Assembly (NCBI GenBank): GCA_030063045.1
Contig: JAQSEB010000077.1
Span: forward strand, 124,001 to 188,000
Length of the DNA stretch: 64,000 nucleotides
Direction of reading: 5' to 3'
From: Pratylenchus scribneri
Lineage: Eukaryota; Nematoda; Chromadorea; Rhabditida; Pratylenchidae
In this document: positions 11,015 to 23,042 of the stretch, piece after piece
Layout: every line of letters starts with the position of its first letter
Numbering within the stretch: position 1 is the first letter of the stretch
The notes under the pieces: generated by a model
Database searches by the model: none
Seen by the model: the letters and a program-made list of their open reading frames with translations, nothing else
Told to the model about the DNA's origin: nothing
Program-made: the position numbers and the translations under genes

Positions 11015-11335
11015 CATGTCAGAAACCGGTTTTAGACACTATAAACCTTATACGATTTTGTAGATCTAATCGAGACGCATCGATTGGTAAATAATTTGTT
11101 ATGGTTTGGCCCAAAATAAAAGAGTTTAAAATCAAAAACTTAAAAAAATGATTTAATACCATTTAATTTTGACTAAACTATGACAAATTATACAATATTC
11201 GATACGTCTTGATGAGATCAACAAAATGGTATAAATTTTTTAGGGTTTATACCAAGTTTCTGATTTATTATAGTTTAAAAACGCCCATAATTGCAGAATT
11301 GTGGAATCGCCCATAATTGCATAGCCCTATTTGTC
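11015..11335. mobile_element. Fold-back element (family with CAGAAACCGGTTTTAGAC arm)
   Basis: The left arm (TCAGAAACCGGTTTTAGAC, then ATCGAGACGCATCGATTGG) returns in reverse near 11200-11270. The right flank carries CCCATAATTGCAGAATTGTG. The same order and sequence occur in the element at 55355-55755, so this is a dispersed non-autonomous family. No coding capacity is seen. Confidence 0.65.
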
Positions 11336-11399
11336 TTTTGTGAAATCGACCACGGACGATTTAATTCATGTGCAATAATTTCCATCCCATCTTTTTTAC

Positions 11400-14300
11400 C
11401 TGCAGCTTCTGTTGCTTTTCCTTCCCATGTCCCATGTGTTTGAGACATCATTGGTGATTGCTCATCGCTTTTGCTCTTGAGGAGGGCTGACGCATATGAT
11501 TGATGTTCTAATCAATAGAGATATTAAAATTTTTATAATTTAATTTGAAAAATCCAATTAAAAATTATTATAGAAATTAACAATGTCGTTTTCCCTTTTA
11601 TTTTTCACTAAATTTAAAATCATCATGATTCTAATGAAAAAAAAATTAATTTTCATAGTAAATTCGATTCTATAAAGATGTCAAAAATTTTCATATTTAT
11701 TCACGTAATTTTAAAAAAACAAACAAATTTCTTCATTACCGGAATTAACTGAATTCGTCGATGATGCGTCCTCTTCCTCCTTCTTTGGCTCCATATCTTC
11801 ATTTTTCATTTCCTTTTCCTTCTTTGATCCATCATTTTCATTTATATTTAGTGCCGAAAATTTATTCTTATTAGGAATTATACTGCCTTCTAGAAATGAA
11901 TTTCTTATTTATTTCATTTGTTTTAAAATTCAGAACAATGGCAGATAATTATCTGTGTGCACTTTTTGGGGTAAAATGGGGAAAGGTGAAGGTGACCCAT
12001 CCGCCATCCATATAAGCCATGCGGTATAGGGTTACGGTTTTAGCTTTTAGGGGTTAGCTTATCGTCTCGCATTTCACTAACCTTAAACCCTATGGGCCCT
12101 GTAAGGGATACCGTACATTCAAAAAATGTGAACACAGATAAAATTAAATACCTTATGGCCATCCTACTAATGGCCATAAAATAGATTCATAAGTATATTT
12201 TGCCTTATGTCTCAAATATTAGAATCCGTAAACTCGCTTTCTTTGCTTTTGCTCTCTCCTTATATTCTTTGTTTTTTTAGAGTCTGGTTTTCAGACTTGC
12301 CGGGCCCGGTACCCAGGTTTTTATTTAAAATTTTTCCGGACCGGGAGGCCTAGGAAAAACCCGGGATTCTCCCAAATGACCCGGGTTCCGGGCCTGGGCC
12401 TGGGTAAAATCCGGGTCGGGCCCGGGCTTTTTTTTTCCCGTTCTTTCACCTTTTGTATGATCTCCTTTCAGACCGATGAATTTGCTGCCCTCGGAAAATG
12501 CAACATTTTCCGCTTCAACATGAGTCAAATTTTCTGTGCTTCCTAAATTAGTGAAATAATTTATGGATTTTAAATTTTAGAACAATTGGTTCATATGACC
12601 CAGACTCAAAATCAAGAAAATAATTTAACATTTGTGGTTAGTATGGTACCTATTTTTTGAAAAAATATAGTTTTTTAGCCATATTAAAGAGTTTTCGAGG
12701 CCGATGATTTCGAATATGAAATCATTTTAGTCAAATTTTTGTATCTTATAAAATATGCCAAAGTTTTCCTACCAAATCATTTGAGCTCTAAGAAATGGAT
12801 ATTTAAATGATTTAGTGTCTAGGACCAATGAACAATTTTGCCTAATATTTTAGAATTTTAGCAAACCAGTTGGAGTATTTTCCTTCCGTGGCTTGGCCAA
12901 TTCCACCTTCTTTATTTCCCAGTTGTCAATGATTATCCGATGTGGATAACTAATTGTTGTATAGTAATTATTATTTGAAATATATTTAAAAATTACTTCA
13001 AAACACTGTCCGCGTCCTCTTTATATTTCATTGTTACAAATCCAAAGCCCCTACTTTTTCCAGTCTGCTCATCTGTTTTTACCCTAACCTTAAAATATTG
13101 CATTTTATTAATGAAAATTGAATTCATTATGAATGACTTTAACAACTTTGCCAAATTCTTTCTCAAAATAACGGCGCAATGTTTCATCCGTTGTCTTATA
13201 TGATAACCCGCCGACATATAATTTTCTTGAATCTTTGTCACCATTCACACGCACTGTGGTAAAAAAAAATTAATTTTTTTTTACATTAAACATTATTTTA
13301 AATTGATTTAATTTTTTGTAAATTATGATATAAAATTGAATATATAATTTATTATAATCTTCCCCAATCCTTTTTTGTCAAATAAGAAATTGAATTTAAA
13401 TTTCTTGTCAATTTTTTGCTACTAACTCCCATGATTCTTTAAATTTTTGCTTTACCTGACTTTTCTTCAATTTTATTTGCCAAATTATTATTTTTAATGG
13501 CCTCATCAGCTTTTTCTACTTTTGATGTCGCTAATGGATATTCCACATTGTCATTTTTTGATGCCGGTAGGGGTGTTTTCGCAAGATTGAGAAATGATAC
13601 TTTGGGTAGTAAATCGGGGACTTGATCGTTTTTGGTGGGCATATTAACATTGTTTTTGCTAAGCTTATCGCTATGCTCTGCTGGCAAATGCCTGTCAAAA
13701 TGCTTCTCTTCTTTTACAATTGGGAGAGCCGTAAACTGCTTATTATCGGGCATATTCAAATTTGGCATCTGATCTTCAATAATTTGATCTTGATTTTCCT
13801 TCTTTCCTCTCTAAAAGGACCAGGCGGTTTTTAATACATTAAAAAAATTTTTTATACCTGCAATTTAGGCAATTGATTTGGTGAATTGGATGTAGTCGCT
13901 AAATGATTGTTTTTTCGTTTTGACGCATCATAGACTTCCACATTCAGTATTCTACCATAAATTTTCGGCGGATTACTAAATTTTGGATAAATTTTATTTG
14001 AAAAATATATAATTTAAAAATTACTGCAAAGCGTTGTCTGCGTCCTCAGCTTTATTCATCGTCACAATTCCACAGCATAAACTTTGTTGTGTATTTGGAT
14101 CTATGATTACTCTGGCCTGAAATTATTACATTTTACTAATGAAAATTGAATTCATTATGAATGACTTCTTCAACTTCTCCAAATTGCTTCTTAAAATAAA
14201 GGCGCAATGTTGCATCCGTTGCGCTTTTTGGTAGATTACCAACGAATAGTTTTCTTTTGTCATCACCCTCTGTGTTAAAAAAATTTTTTTTACATATTTT

Positions 14301-17300
14301 AAATTTTTTGTAAATTTTTTATCCATTTTTTATTTAACTAAAAAATTTGTTTGATTATAAAAGAAAATGAACTCAATCAAACTGAATTAAAAATTTAATA
14401 ATTAATTAAAAAATTTAAATTATTTTAACAATTTAATTGTATGTTTTAATTGTTTTGGTGCCATTATTTGATGCTATTTTTAATAAAAATTAATCATAAA
14501 ATATATATACAACTATTCCTCAATTTGTCGTTAAGAACTTAAGAAGATGGATGTGTTTAAAATATCAAAATAAAGAGCAAATTATTAAATATCTAATAAT
14601 AAATGATTTAATTTTATTAATTTGATTCAGAATTGTTGGATTTTATTATTTAAAAATCAATTTAAATAATTTACATCATATTAAAAAATTTAGCGTTTGA
14701 CCATTATTATAAAAACTTTTTAGGTCATTAAGATAAAAATCGTGGCAAATTTGCAGAATTGGTGTCCCATTGAAAATTAAAAGTGCTGAAACCACATTTC
14801 TAGGGGTAATAGTGGGCGTAGAATACGAATCAAACCTTAGAATTTTGATATCTTACAATCTTGATAAGATAATGCCGACTTTTACCAAGAAGAAGCAAAG
14901 GGGGAACCAAGGGCCATTTTTGGTGAAAATTTTGGCAAACATGCAGAATTGTGGTCCCTTAGGATTTTGATTTTAAAAATGAGGGAAGCACATTTTTAGG
15001 GGTAATTTGATGCTCCGAACACGATTCCGAGCTCGGATTTTTGATATCTTGCCATCTTTGTAAGATAATGCTAACTTTTACCATGATAAAGCAAAGGTGG
15101 GACCTAGGGCATTTTTGGTGAAAATTATATATGGCCAATATAGAACTCAATCAACGCAGCTCGATGAGAAGTATCGAATGGTATCAATTTTATTTCATAT
15201 ATTGAGTTATTGGCAAGTTAGAGGTCTAAATACCTTACCAAGACAAATATTTCTTTTGGTCATAACTTGCTTATATTATAATATAACCTTATAAAATTGG
15301 TACCATTCGATTCTTCTCATCGAGCTGCGTTGATTGAGCTATATATTGGCCATATAAAAAATTTGTACCCAAAATGCCCTTGGTCCCCCCCCCCTCTTTG
15401 CTTCATTTGGTAAAAGTTGACATTATCTTACCAATATTGTAAGATATCAAAAATCTAAGGTCAGAGTTGTGTTCTATCCCTTCGATTACCCCTAGAAATG
15501 TGGTTTCAGCATTTTTTATCTTAATTTTCGATGGGACAGCAATTCTGTACGTTTGCCAAAATCGGCGCATAAATAAGCTATCGGTTTTGTTTATAGATTT
15601 GAATAGTAAATCTTATGTTTACCTTGTTTTTTCCCTTCTACTTTAGCATTATATGTCAAATTCTTCTTTTTGGTGGCCTCTTCACTTCCTACATTTGATG
15701 TCGATGCTGGTAACGAATGTACTACATTGACCTTTTCAGAAATCGGGTGGGATGTTTGAATAGCATTCAAATAAAATTTTCCTGGTACTACTGCAGGGAC
15801 TTCAACATTTGTGATGGGCTTATTAACACTGCCTTTAATAGGATGAGAGTTTTGTTCAGCAACTGGAATATTTGAAGGTTTTTTCTCCTCCTCCTTTTTA
15901 TGATCATCAGAAACCATAGTTTGTAATTTTTCATGCTCAGTAGCCGAATTCCCAGCTAAAACAAAAAGATTTACTTTCATGAATAATAATTTCCATTCCA
16001 TATTTTTACCTTCAATTTCTGCTTTCTCTCCCACCATTGATGGATGATGTTCAATTGTCGACTTGGAGGCGGAAGCATGGGTTTGTTCTTCTAATCAATA
16101 TCAATATTATAAGTATGATAATAATATATTTTAATGTGAAAGATAATTAATTATAATATTAATTTATTATAAAATTGCACTTAAAACCATTTATTCCCAT
16201 TTTCTAATAAATTAAAAATTATTTTTCTATTTTACCACAGATTTTGTCTCATTTTAATACATTCTGTACCTTTATTATCCGTTGTTTTTTTCTTCATTTT
16301 TTCATTATTCTTTTCCTCTTCATCTACCATATTTGCCCAACTCATTTTTTTGCCCTCCACTTTTGTTGATACCACTTCCTCTTTAGAAGCCATTCCCATT
16401 TCCTTTGCTCCTTTTCTCTCATTCTTTTTTTCAGCACTATCGGAAGTAGCAACATTTTCTGGTTCATTATATGCCAAATGTGCCGTATTTCCTAAATTTA
16501 TGAAATATTTTTAGAATTAAAAATTTTCAAAAATTTTATGCTTTCACAGGTCTCTAAATTCTTAATTTCTGAAATTTATGACTAAATAGAGAGATCGGCT
16601 TTTCAGTGGAAAAAAATACACAAGACAGATGCATTTATCAGCCTTTTAATGAATTTGCTAAAATAATTTTGTGAATAGTGAAATTCTCCTCCAATTTAGA
16701 ATTTCAAAAATTTAATTTTGTTAAAATAGCTAAAAATTAAAATCAGAAACATGAAATAAATATTCAAAAACATTATTTATGCACTTTTCTCATCATATCA
16801 GAGACATACAAAATAGAATCAAAATCTAAAAATCCTATCTTTAATTATCAATATATAATATTTTAAAATAAGTTCCGTATCTATTTTTTTGGATTTTGAA
16901 AAAATTTTAATTTTTACCAAAATTTGATTCGACTTGTAATGATGATGATGATGATGCATATTGTGAATCATCTCTTTTCGCTGTATTTTTTTTAATTTCT
17001 TCTAATTCTGTTTCCATGGATTTTTTGCCTTTCACTGTTGAATTTATTTTGTCATCATCAAACACTATATTTTGCTGATTATTTCTTTCACTTTTATTGC
17101 GTTTAACGGAATAACGCTCAAACCATTGTTCATTGTTGTAAGAAGAAAGATTGTGGCTCAATGCTTCTAAAAATTAGAATAATTTTTCCATATTTTTAAA
17201 TATTTTTAAGTTCATTAATTGCCCAAAACTGGCCGGTTGCTTGAAGGACAGATGGCGCTGATCTTGGTCTTTGGAGCGGTGTTCCAATTCTCCCCTGTGC

Positions 17301-20300
17301 TTCCGATTCAATAGGATGTTTTTGACCGGTTGTTCCTATAAATTAGACTATCGTATTTTTCCTTAATTAAAACTCTTATAGGTCTATGAAAATTAAAAAC
17401 CCCTGGATCATTAATAAAAAAAAACTACTGACCATAAACATGCAGTCTTGATCTTGTTTGAGATGGTTGTTCAATTCTTACATTCGTTGTTGGTTGTTGT
17501 CCTCGAGATGATTGTTCAATTCTTACATTCGTTGTTGGTTGTTGTCCTCGAGATGGTTGTTCAATTCTTACATTCCTTGTTGGTTGTTGTCCTCGAGATG
17601 GTTGTTCAATTCTTACATTCCTTGTTGATTGTTGTCCTCGAGATGGTTGTTCAATTCTTACATTCCTTGTTGGTTGTTGTCCTCGAGATGGTTGTTCAAT
17701 TCTTACATTCCTTGTTGATTGTTGTCCTCGAGATGGTTGTTCAATTCTTACATTCCTTGTTGGTTGTTGTCCTCGAGATGGTTGTTGTCCTCGAGATGGT
17801 TGTTCAATTCTTACATTCCTTGTTGGTTGTTGTCCTCGAGATGGTTGTTGTCCTCGAGATGGTTGTTCAATTCTTACATTCCTTGTTGGTTGTTGTCCTC
17901 CCGTGGCAGTACTTGAGTTTAACATTGACAGACGCCTAGTCGAAGAGCTAAACAAAGATTTAACTTTTTAGTTAAGACAAGCGCTCAGTCGCCGCTCATT
18001 AAAAATTTATAAAAATCGAGTATCATTAAAATGATGATTTTTATAAACAATAGAATTAATTTATAAATGATATAAATAATTTTAAGTCAATATTTTCATT
18101 TCTTTCTTGTTTTTACATCGCTTTTGCGACATATTGTGCATTTTATTATTTTTTGAACTATTGTTCTAATTTACGATCCGCGACCAATTTCAAACCCATT
18201 TTTTAATATACGGCTCAAACATTGAAGTCTTCTCATTTGTTTTCCCTAACATTATATTTGTTATTTTCAAACATTATATGTTGCTTTTTTCCAAACATAT
18301 TATGATTTTTAATCATTTTAGGAAAAAAAAATTACATTTCTAAAAATTTATGTTTTTTGTTCTTCTAGTGTTTTTGTTATTGCTTTTTCAAGTAAACCAT
18401 ACCCTTATACCCAATAACTAACTTTGCCTGGTAATACATAACATACCCATAAATTTGAGTAGCTGCTAAATGCGGAAGAATAATGCCAGGTTGAGCAAAC
18501 TTTCCGTTCGGGGTGTCAAAAATCATATTATAATGTGAACGTTGCGAGGCATAACGCTAGTGAAAGAATGAAAGAAAAATATTTAATAATACTAAAAAGG
18601 TAAATTTGAAAAAAAATTAAATAGGTAATATCTAGCAGGCTATTTTCCGAGAATTTTTCTTAAAAATATCCTATTTCGATTTATTATACCGGTAAAATAC
18701 ATATATTTTATTATTCAAATTAACCTCTCGATTACGAAATATAATTAAATAATATAATTCTAAAGTGAACTTTTTCCACTGGTAAGGTATTTATGATACT
18801 TATGTGGTTTGTATATCCTCTTTTTGAGAGATTTTTCGCGGATGATATATCAATCGATGCATCTCAAAGAGAAAGGCACGAATATGATTTTGGTTTCGCA
18901 TAAAGCTCAAAAATAAAAAAAAAGTTACGACCTCATGAAAATCGCAAAAGTGAAGAGCCCTCCTTATGAGTCCAAACTCGAAAATTTTTTTTCGGTCAAA
19001 TTATAGCTCATCCGACGCGCCTCCATGAAAAAAGCTCAAATCTGTTATCATTTTCGCATAAAGCTCGGAAATAAAAATGTATGTCCATTTTAGTCTCATT
19101 GGAATATATTGGAACTGTGGAGGAATGTAAGTGTGGATTCCGATGTTCGAAGAGAAAAAGTGATTGAAAATGCTTTTGGTGACTGTGATTTTATTTTTTT
19201 CCTGCATTTATATTGATTAATGAATTTAAACCGCTTATGGCTGAGTTGGATTTGAGTGGAAATCAATAAAATGGTCGAATAATGATTGAATGGCTATTAT
19301 TCACGAATGGAATGGCTTGGACTTAAAACAATCAAACCATTTACGAATTGGATTCTATTTGTTTTATATGGAAGATTGATTGATTAATGCGTGGTGACAT
19401 GACTCAAGGAATCATAATAAAGGATTAAATTTGATAAATTTAATGTTTTAGAAGCTTAAACCAAAATTGAGTTTTTCATAGCCTTACAAGTAAATTTAAA
19501 GCAATATAGCACTTTTTCCTATTTTTTTACTACTGCTCTTATATTCTTTCCGTTCCATTAAATAAGAACCTATATATTTTTAATATATTAAAAAAATTTT
19601 TGCAAAAATATCGAAATATTCGTATTTACTTGTGTATTGGGCCGCTGATTCAGTGAGTTATATGAACGAGTCGGCAATTGTGTATTATAGGCTAAATTCA
19701 TATTCTCCATATAGCCCGGATTTGAATAACTGTAAATTCCACTCTAAAAGATCCATCAAATTTTTGAATATATTAAAAATATCAAAAAATTTTTATTTAC
19801 CGGTGATTGAGGCATTTGTCTCGGTGAATTAGAGGGAGCCGCAAAATTCCTATTAATTTTGGGGTTTTCAGCCAATTTCACATGTACTCTCCGGTCATCA
19901 ATGATGATCGGATCTGGATAACTAATTTTTGTGTTGAAATTATTATTTGAAATAATTTTAAAAAATTTACTTCAAAGCTCTGTCCGCGCCTTCTTTTTCT
20001 GTCATCCTTACAAATCCATAGCCCCGACTTTTATTTTGTCCATTTTTGATTACCACAGCCTGAAATTGTTTTTACATTTCGTTAATGAAACTTGATTCGT
20101 TCTAAATGACTTCTTCAATGCCGCCAAATTGTTTAAACTGTTCATGTAATGTTGCATCCGTTGTTTTATAATTTAGAGGGCCGACAAATAATTTTTTTGA
20201 GGCTTTGTCATCATTCTCTATTTTAAAAAATGTAATTTTTTTTGCATTATTTTAAATTCATTAAAATATTTTGTCATTTTTTGATCCAAAAATTTTTTTA

Positions 20301-20722
20301 TTCCCTCAATTTTTAATGTAGAATTTGATATGCCTGTCCTTCTTATGGGTCACCATAATATAGTTAGAGTCATTTGTGGTTACCTGAGATATTATTCTAT
20401 TCCAGAATTGACTCGACTAAAAATGTGGACCCAAACATAAAAAGTACCAGAAATTTTTTATACGTTTTTTCAACGTAATTAATTAACATTTTGAGAATTA
20501 AGATAAAAATTAAAGCAAGTTCACTATACTGACTTGAATATAACCGGATTTAGAGGTAATAGAGAAGCCAATTGGCAACCATTTGGGACGGCTGCCAGCA
20601 GATAGGTTAGAATCGTTAGAATTACCTTTATCAGCATCAGCACAATCCACAGAGGGCAAATTGGCCGCCAAAAGAATAAATCCGATGAATGTCATTGCCA
20701 TCAAAATTAGTTGCAGGCTCAT
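11400..20722 (-). CDS. Predicted secreted protein with three RRM domains (about 22 exons)
   Basis: Exon 1 (20722-20626) encodes a signal peptide (FIGFILLAANLPSVDCA) and ends phase 1. Exons 20217-20111, 20059-19971 and 19921-19801 form RRM-a (KLFVGPL as RNP2, KSRGYGFV as RNP1). Then come N/Y/P-rich exons 19743-19630 and 18556-18447, the repeat exon 17947-17433, and linker exons 17335-17230, 17166-16918, 16491-16270, 16090-16010 and 15955-15623. RRM-b follows (14269-14166, 14116-14025, 13975-13858; RNP1 decayed to SLCCGIV), then a linker (13810-13456), RRM-c (13253-13137, 13088-12997, 12949-12867; KLYVGGL, KSRGFGFV) and exons 12542-12450, 11889-11740 and 11507-11400. Introns in the linker part are mostly phase 1, and exons 16491/12542 and 16090/11507 look like duplicates. 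RRMs bind single-stranded RNA, and a signal peptide on such a protein is odd. The joins 17230-17166 and exon 1-exon 2 are the weakest. A stop at 12850-12852 gives a shorter alternative end. The true 3' end is unknown. Confidence 0.65.
11995..12125. repeat. TTAGGG-rich dispersed repeat, copy 1
   Basis: The block mixes TATAGGGTTACGGTTTTAG, AGGGGTTAGCTTATC and CTTAAACCCTATGGG. Similar mixtures (AACCTATCCCTA, GGGTTAAGG) occur at 28235-28375 and 45515-45640. It is not a regular telomere array. Confidence 0.45.
12290..12432. mobile_element. GC-rich CCGGGCCCGG repeat element, probably non-autonomous TE
   Basis: This block of about 140 bp is made of CCCGGG, GGCCTGGG and CCGGGTCGGGCCC words in DNA that is otherwise mostly A and T. 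It begins after CAGACTTGCCGGGCCCGG and ends at a T run. Its texture (a GC word reiterated in both orientations) resembles the hAT-like MITEs at 50223 and 56532. Paired ends and a target duplication were not found, so it may be truncated. Confidence 0.45.
14745..15565. mobile_element. Fold-back element, about 0.8 kb, in an intron of the RRM gene
   Basis: The left arm runs from GCAGAATTGGTGTCCCATTG through GAAACCACATTTCTAGGGGT, TTTTACCA and CCAAGGGCCATTTTTGG. The right arm repeats these in reverse (CCCTTGGTCCCCC, TGGTAAAAG, CCCCTAGAAATGTGGTTTC, ATGGGACAGCAATTC). A second inner pair, CAACGCAGCTCGATGAGAAG and its complement, surrounds the centre. A related element lies at 49266-49860. It sits in the intron between exons 15955-15623 and 14269-14166. 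Confidence 0.8.
17440..17905 (-). repeat. Coding 45-bp tandem repeat (RGQQPTRNVRIEQPS)n
   Basis: The minus-strand exon holds about nine 15-residue units of RGQQPTRNVRIEQPS, some followed by an extra RGQQPS half unit. Single-base variants give S for P, T for R and S for P at fixed positions, and every unit keeps frame. The Arg/Gln/Pro composition with alternating charge suggests a disordered segment. The plus-strand frame through this array is a mirror artefact. Confidence 0.85.
18835..19200. mobile_element. Solo arm of a fold-back element
   Basis: Words such as TTTCGCATAAAGCTC (twice), GTCAAATTATAGCTCAT, CGACGCGCCTC and TGGAACTGTGGAGGAATGTA match the left half of the element at 62180-62946 in the same order. 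It lies in the intron between exons 19743-19630 and 18556-18447 of the RRM gene. No complete partner arm was found. Confidence 0.55.
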
Positions 20723-20929
20723 TGTTCCCGCAATTTTAGTTCAATTCAAGTATAGAAAATGATTTTAATTTTATTTTTGATGAAGATTTTTTGGCGGACC
20801 GATCAAGAGGAAGAAAATGGCATACAATTTTTTCAGAATATATGAAAATGAGCCTCCGAAAACCGTCGTTTTAAATGTGAAAACAACCTGCTTTTGAGGA
20901 AGATTTTCTTGTCCGCATTGATTTTTTTG

Positions 20930-21800
20930 CTTGCGAGCGGCTAGAGAGATCATGCCCATATCATAAATGCCAATGGCCCTATGGTTGGTTTCTTGCCCTT
21001 GTTCAGCTCGCATCTAAAGAAAAGATAGGCCAAAATAATGATGGATTTTTACCAAATAATATGAATGGTTTCGCCTCTATTTTCCATCTCTTTTCTCTCC
21101 TTCCATTCCCAACACCAACACCCATTATATAGACTGCCTGTTAGCGTTAAGATATCAAGTTATTCAATGCCATCGCCCAAAATTCGAGACAATCGCAGTG
21201 CGTATCTAAAGAAAAGATTTATGTTGGGCAGAGAATCTGCCATCATTAAATCAATATCAACGATTTCTTTCTCTAAACCATCTCCAATATAGGCAATGTC
21301 GACTGGCACAATGAAATCTTGCCTTATTATAAGCAATGCGATTGCCTTGAATTCATGTGAACTTTCCGCTCGCATGGCCATAGAATTTGCCAGCATTAAA
21401 TCAAAACAACAATTTCTCTCCTCCGTTTTCTCATTTATCTCCTTATACTCAACATCCCCATTAAGGGCAATATTTACAGGCACAATGAAATCTTGTGAAT
21501 CAAAAGTGCCATTGCTTGAAATTCATGTGAACATTCCGCTCGCATCAACTAAAGACGTACCCAAAACAGAAATTTAGGCCAATAAATTTTGGCGATCTCT
21601 TCCATCCCTTTATTCTCCTCCCTCTATCCCCATCCATATATATGGGCAATTTAGTCGGACGCAATCGAATCGTGCCGACTGCCGAGCAGTGCCATTGCAC
21701 AAAATAGATGCTGACCGCTCGCTGCTGGTGTCTAATAAAAAAAAAACGGGCCCAAATGGGAGGGGGGGGGATTTGGCCAATCAATGTGAGCTGCCTCGAT
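20930..21800. repeat. Tandem promoter-proximal units upstream of the RRM gene
   Basis: Three or more diverged units of roughly 200-300 bp repeat the landmarks GCTCGCATC, GGCCAA(A/T)A, CCATCTCTTTTCTC, GGGCAATTTAG, AGTGCCATTG and GACCGCTCG. The region is GC-richer than the flanks and open on both strands for short stretches, but no clear gene emerges. Similar units lie at 31090-32060, upstream of the second signal-peptide gene. They may be promoter repeats or remnants of a duplicated exon. Confidence 0.5.
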
Positions 21801-21984
21801 TCCTTCAAGGAAGATGATGGTCTTCTGCTTCTTTGGGCATGCAGTAACAGCAATTTAGCCAACAACAAAGAGGAATGACCTTCCTTTCTTAAGAGATGAG
21901 AGAAGCAAAAAACTTTGAAATATTTAGAAAGAATGCGCTTTTGGGAGGAGGCGAAGAGAATTATATTCGTAGAGGCAAACAAAA

Positions 21985-22620
21985 TTCTTTGGCAAAATTT
22001 TCATGATTTACATAAAATATAAGTGGCATTCCGTTTTCTTTAACGGTTCCGTTTTTCCTAATTTTCATTTTTCACTCTCCTTAAAAGTCCTATGAATAGC
22101 CCCCTACACTGATGTGAGTACTAACGTCTAAGATTATAGGGAGAAACGGTAACATTAGTAGAGAAGTCCAATAATAGCTTTTGCAATTAAATTGCACATG
22201 ACACATCAATACTCGGGACAAAGTGGAAGTAAAATATTTCTCTACCTTCCAATTTATTAGTTTCTGACTATTTATTTACCATCTCACTTTTAGTTTTTTT
22301 ATTTTTAAAAGTTATGAAATTTGCTATTTTCTGGTTTTTTTCACTTTAATAAAAGTTTTTAATTTTATACTACCAAGAAAATTTTTATAAAATTGTGAAT
22401 AATAGAACAAAATTAGTCATAGGAAAATTTTTAAAATAGGAAAAGAATTAAATATAAAAAAAAATAATATTTGTTTGTTTCTAACAGAAAAGAATAAAAT
22501 TCACTATAGGAAAATTTTTTAGATTAGAAAAGGGTTGAATTATAGATATAATAAAATATATACTTCAATGTTTTCCAACATCAACGAATATTCCAATAAA
22601 ACATTGTTCAAATATTACAA
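21985..22620. other. AT-rich intergenic stretch, no gene seen
   Basis: Long A and T runs with no sustained open frame, splice-consistent exon or repeat that I could recognise. It separates the units upstream of the RRM gene from the last possible exon of the next minus-strand gene. Confidence 0.45.
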
Positions 22621-22797
22621 TCAAACTTGATTTCCATGTTCATTTGAGTTGTCAATTCCATCATCTCGATCTGTTGAATGCATTTGTGAATGTGTGGGAT
22701 AATCAATTGTTCCAAAGCGCATATTTTGCCAAGATGGATGTGTTGCCGTCGACGAATCTGGAAAAAGTTGATTCAATTTTTTATTCTGTTCAATATT
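22621..22797 (-). CDS. Candidate terminal exon, polar S/T/H/D-rich
   Basis: After an AG at 22798-22799 the minus strand is open for 58 codons to TGA at 22621-22623. The peptide is polar and protein-like (NKKLNQLFPDSSTATHPSWQ, then HSTDRDDGIDNSNEHGNQ). It could be a last or alternative exon of the gene ending at 23043, whose final exon has similar composition, but the phases fit only if that exon uses an inner GTGGAA donor. It is listed separately for that reason. Confidence 0.4.
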   Translation of the reverse strand, partial: NIEQNKKLNQLFPDSSTATHPSWQNMRFGTIDYPTHSQMHSTDRDDGIDNSNEHGNQV

Positions 22798-23042
22798 CTG
22801 GCTTTATTAATTTGTCCCACAGCATTTTTTATCCCACTCATATTTCTACATATTATTTATTAGAGTAGACCTAAGTCGGTTTTACAAAAGTGTCAGTTTT
22901 AAAATCCTGTTTTCGGTTTTTGAAAATTATCGATTTTCGGTTTCTACTATTTTCGGTTATTTTGATAAAAAAAATTCCCAGTTTCAAGTTTTAAATTGCA
23001 TCAATTTTCTCTTATTGAAAGCGACTTTGGATGACTACTCTA

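Noticed and set aside
17448..17939. Plus-strand frame of 163 codons (VVQFLHSLLVV repeats)
   Set aside because: It is the mirror of the minus-strand RGQQPTRNVRIEQPS exon, which has matching splice sites and phases.
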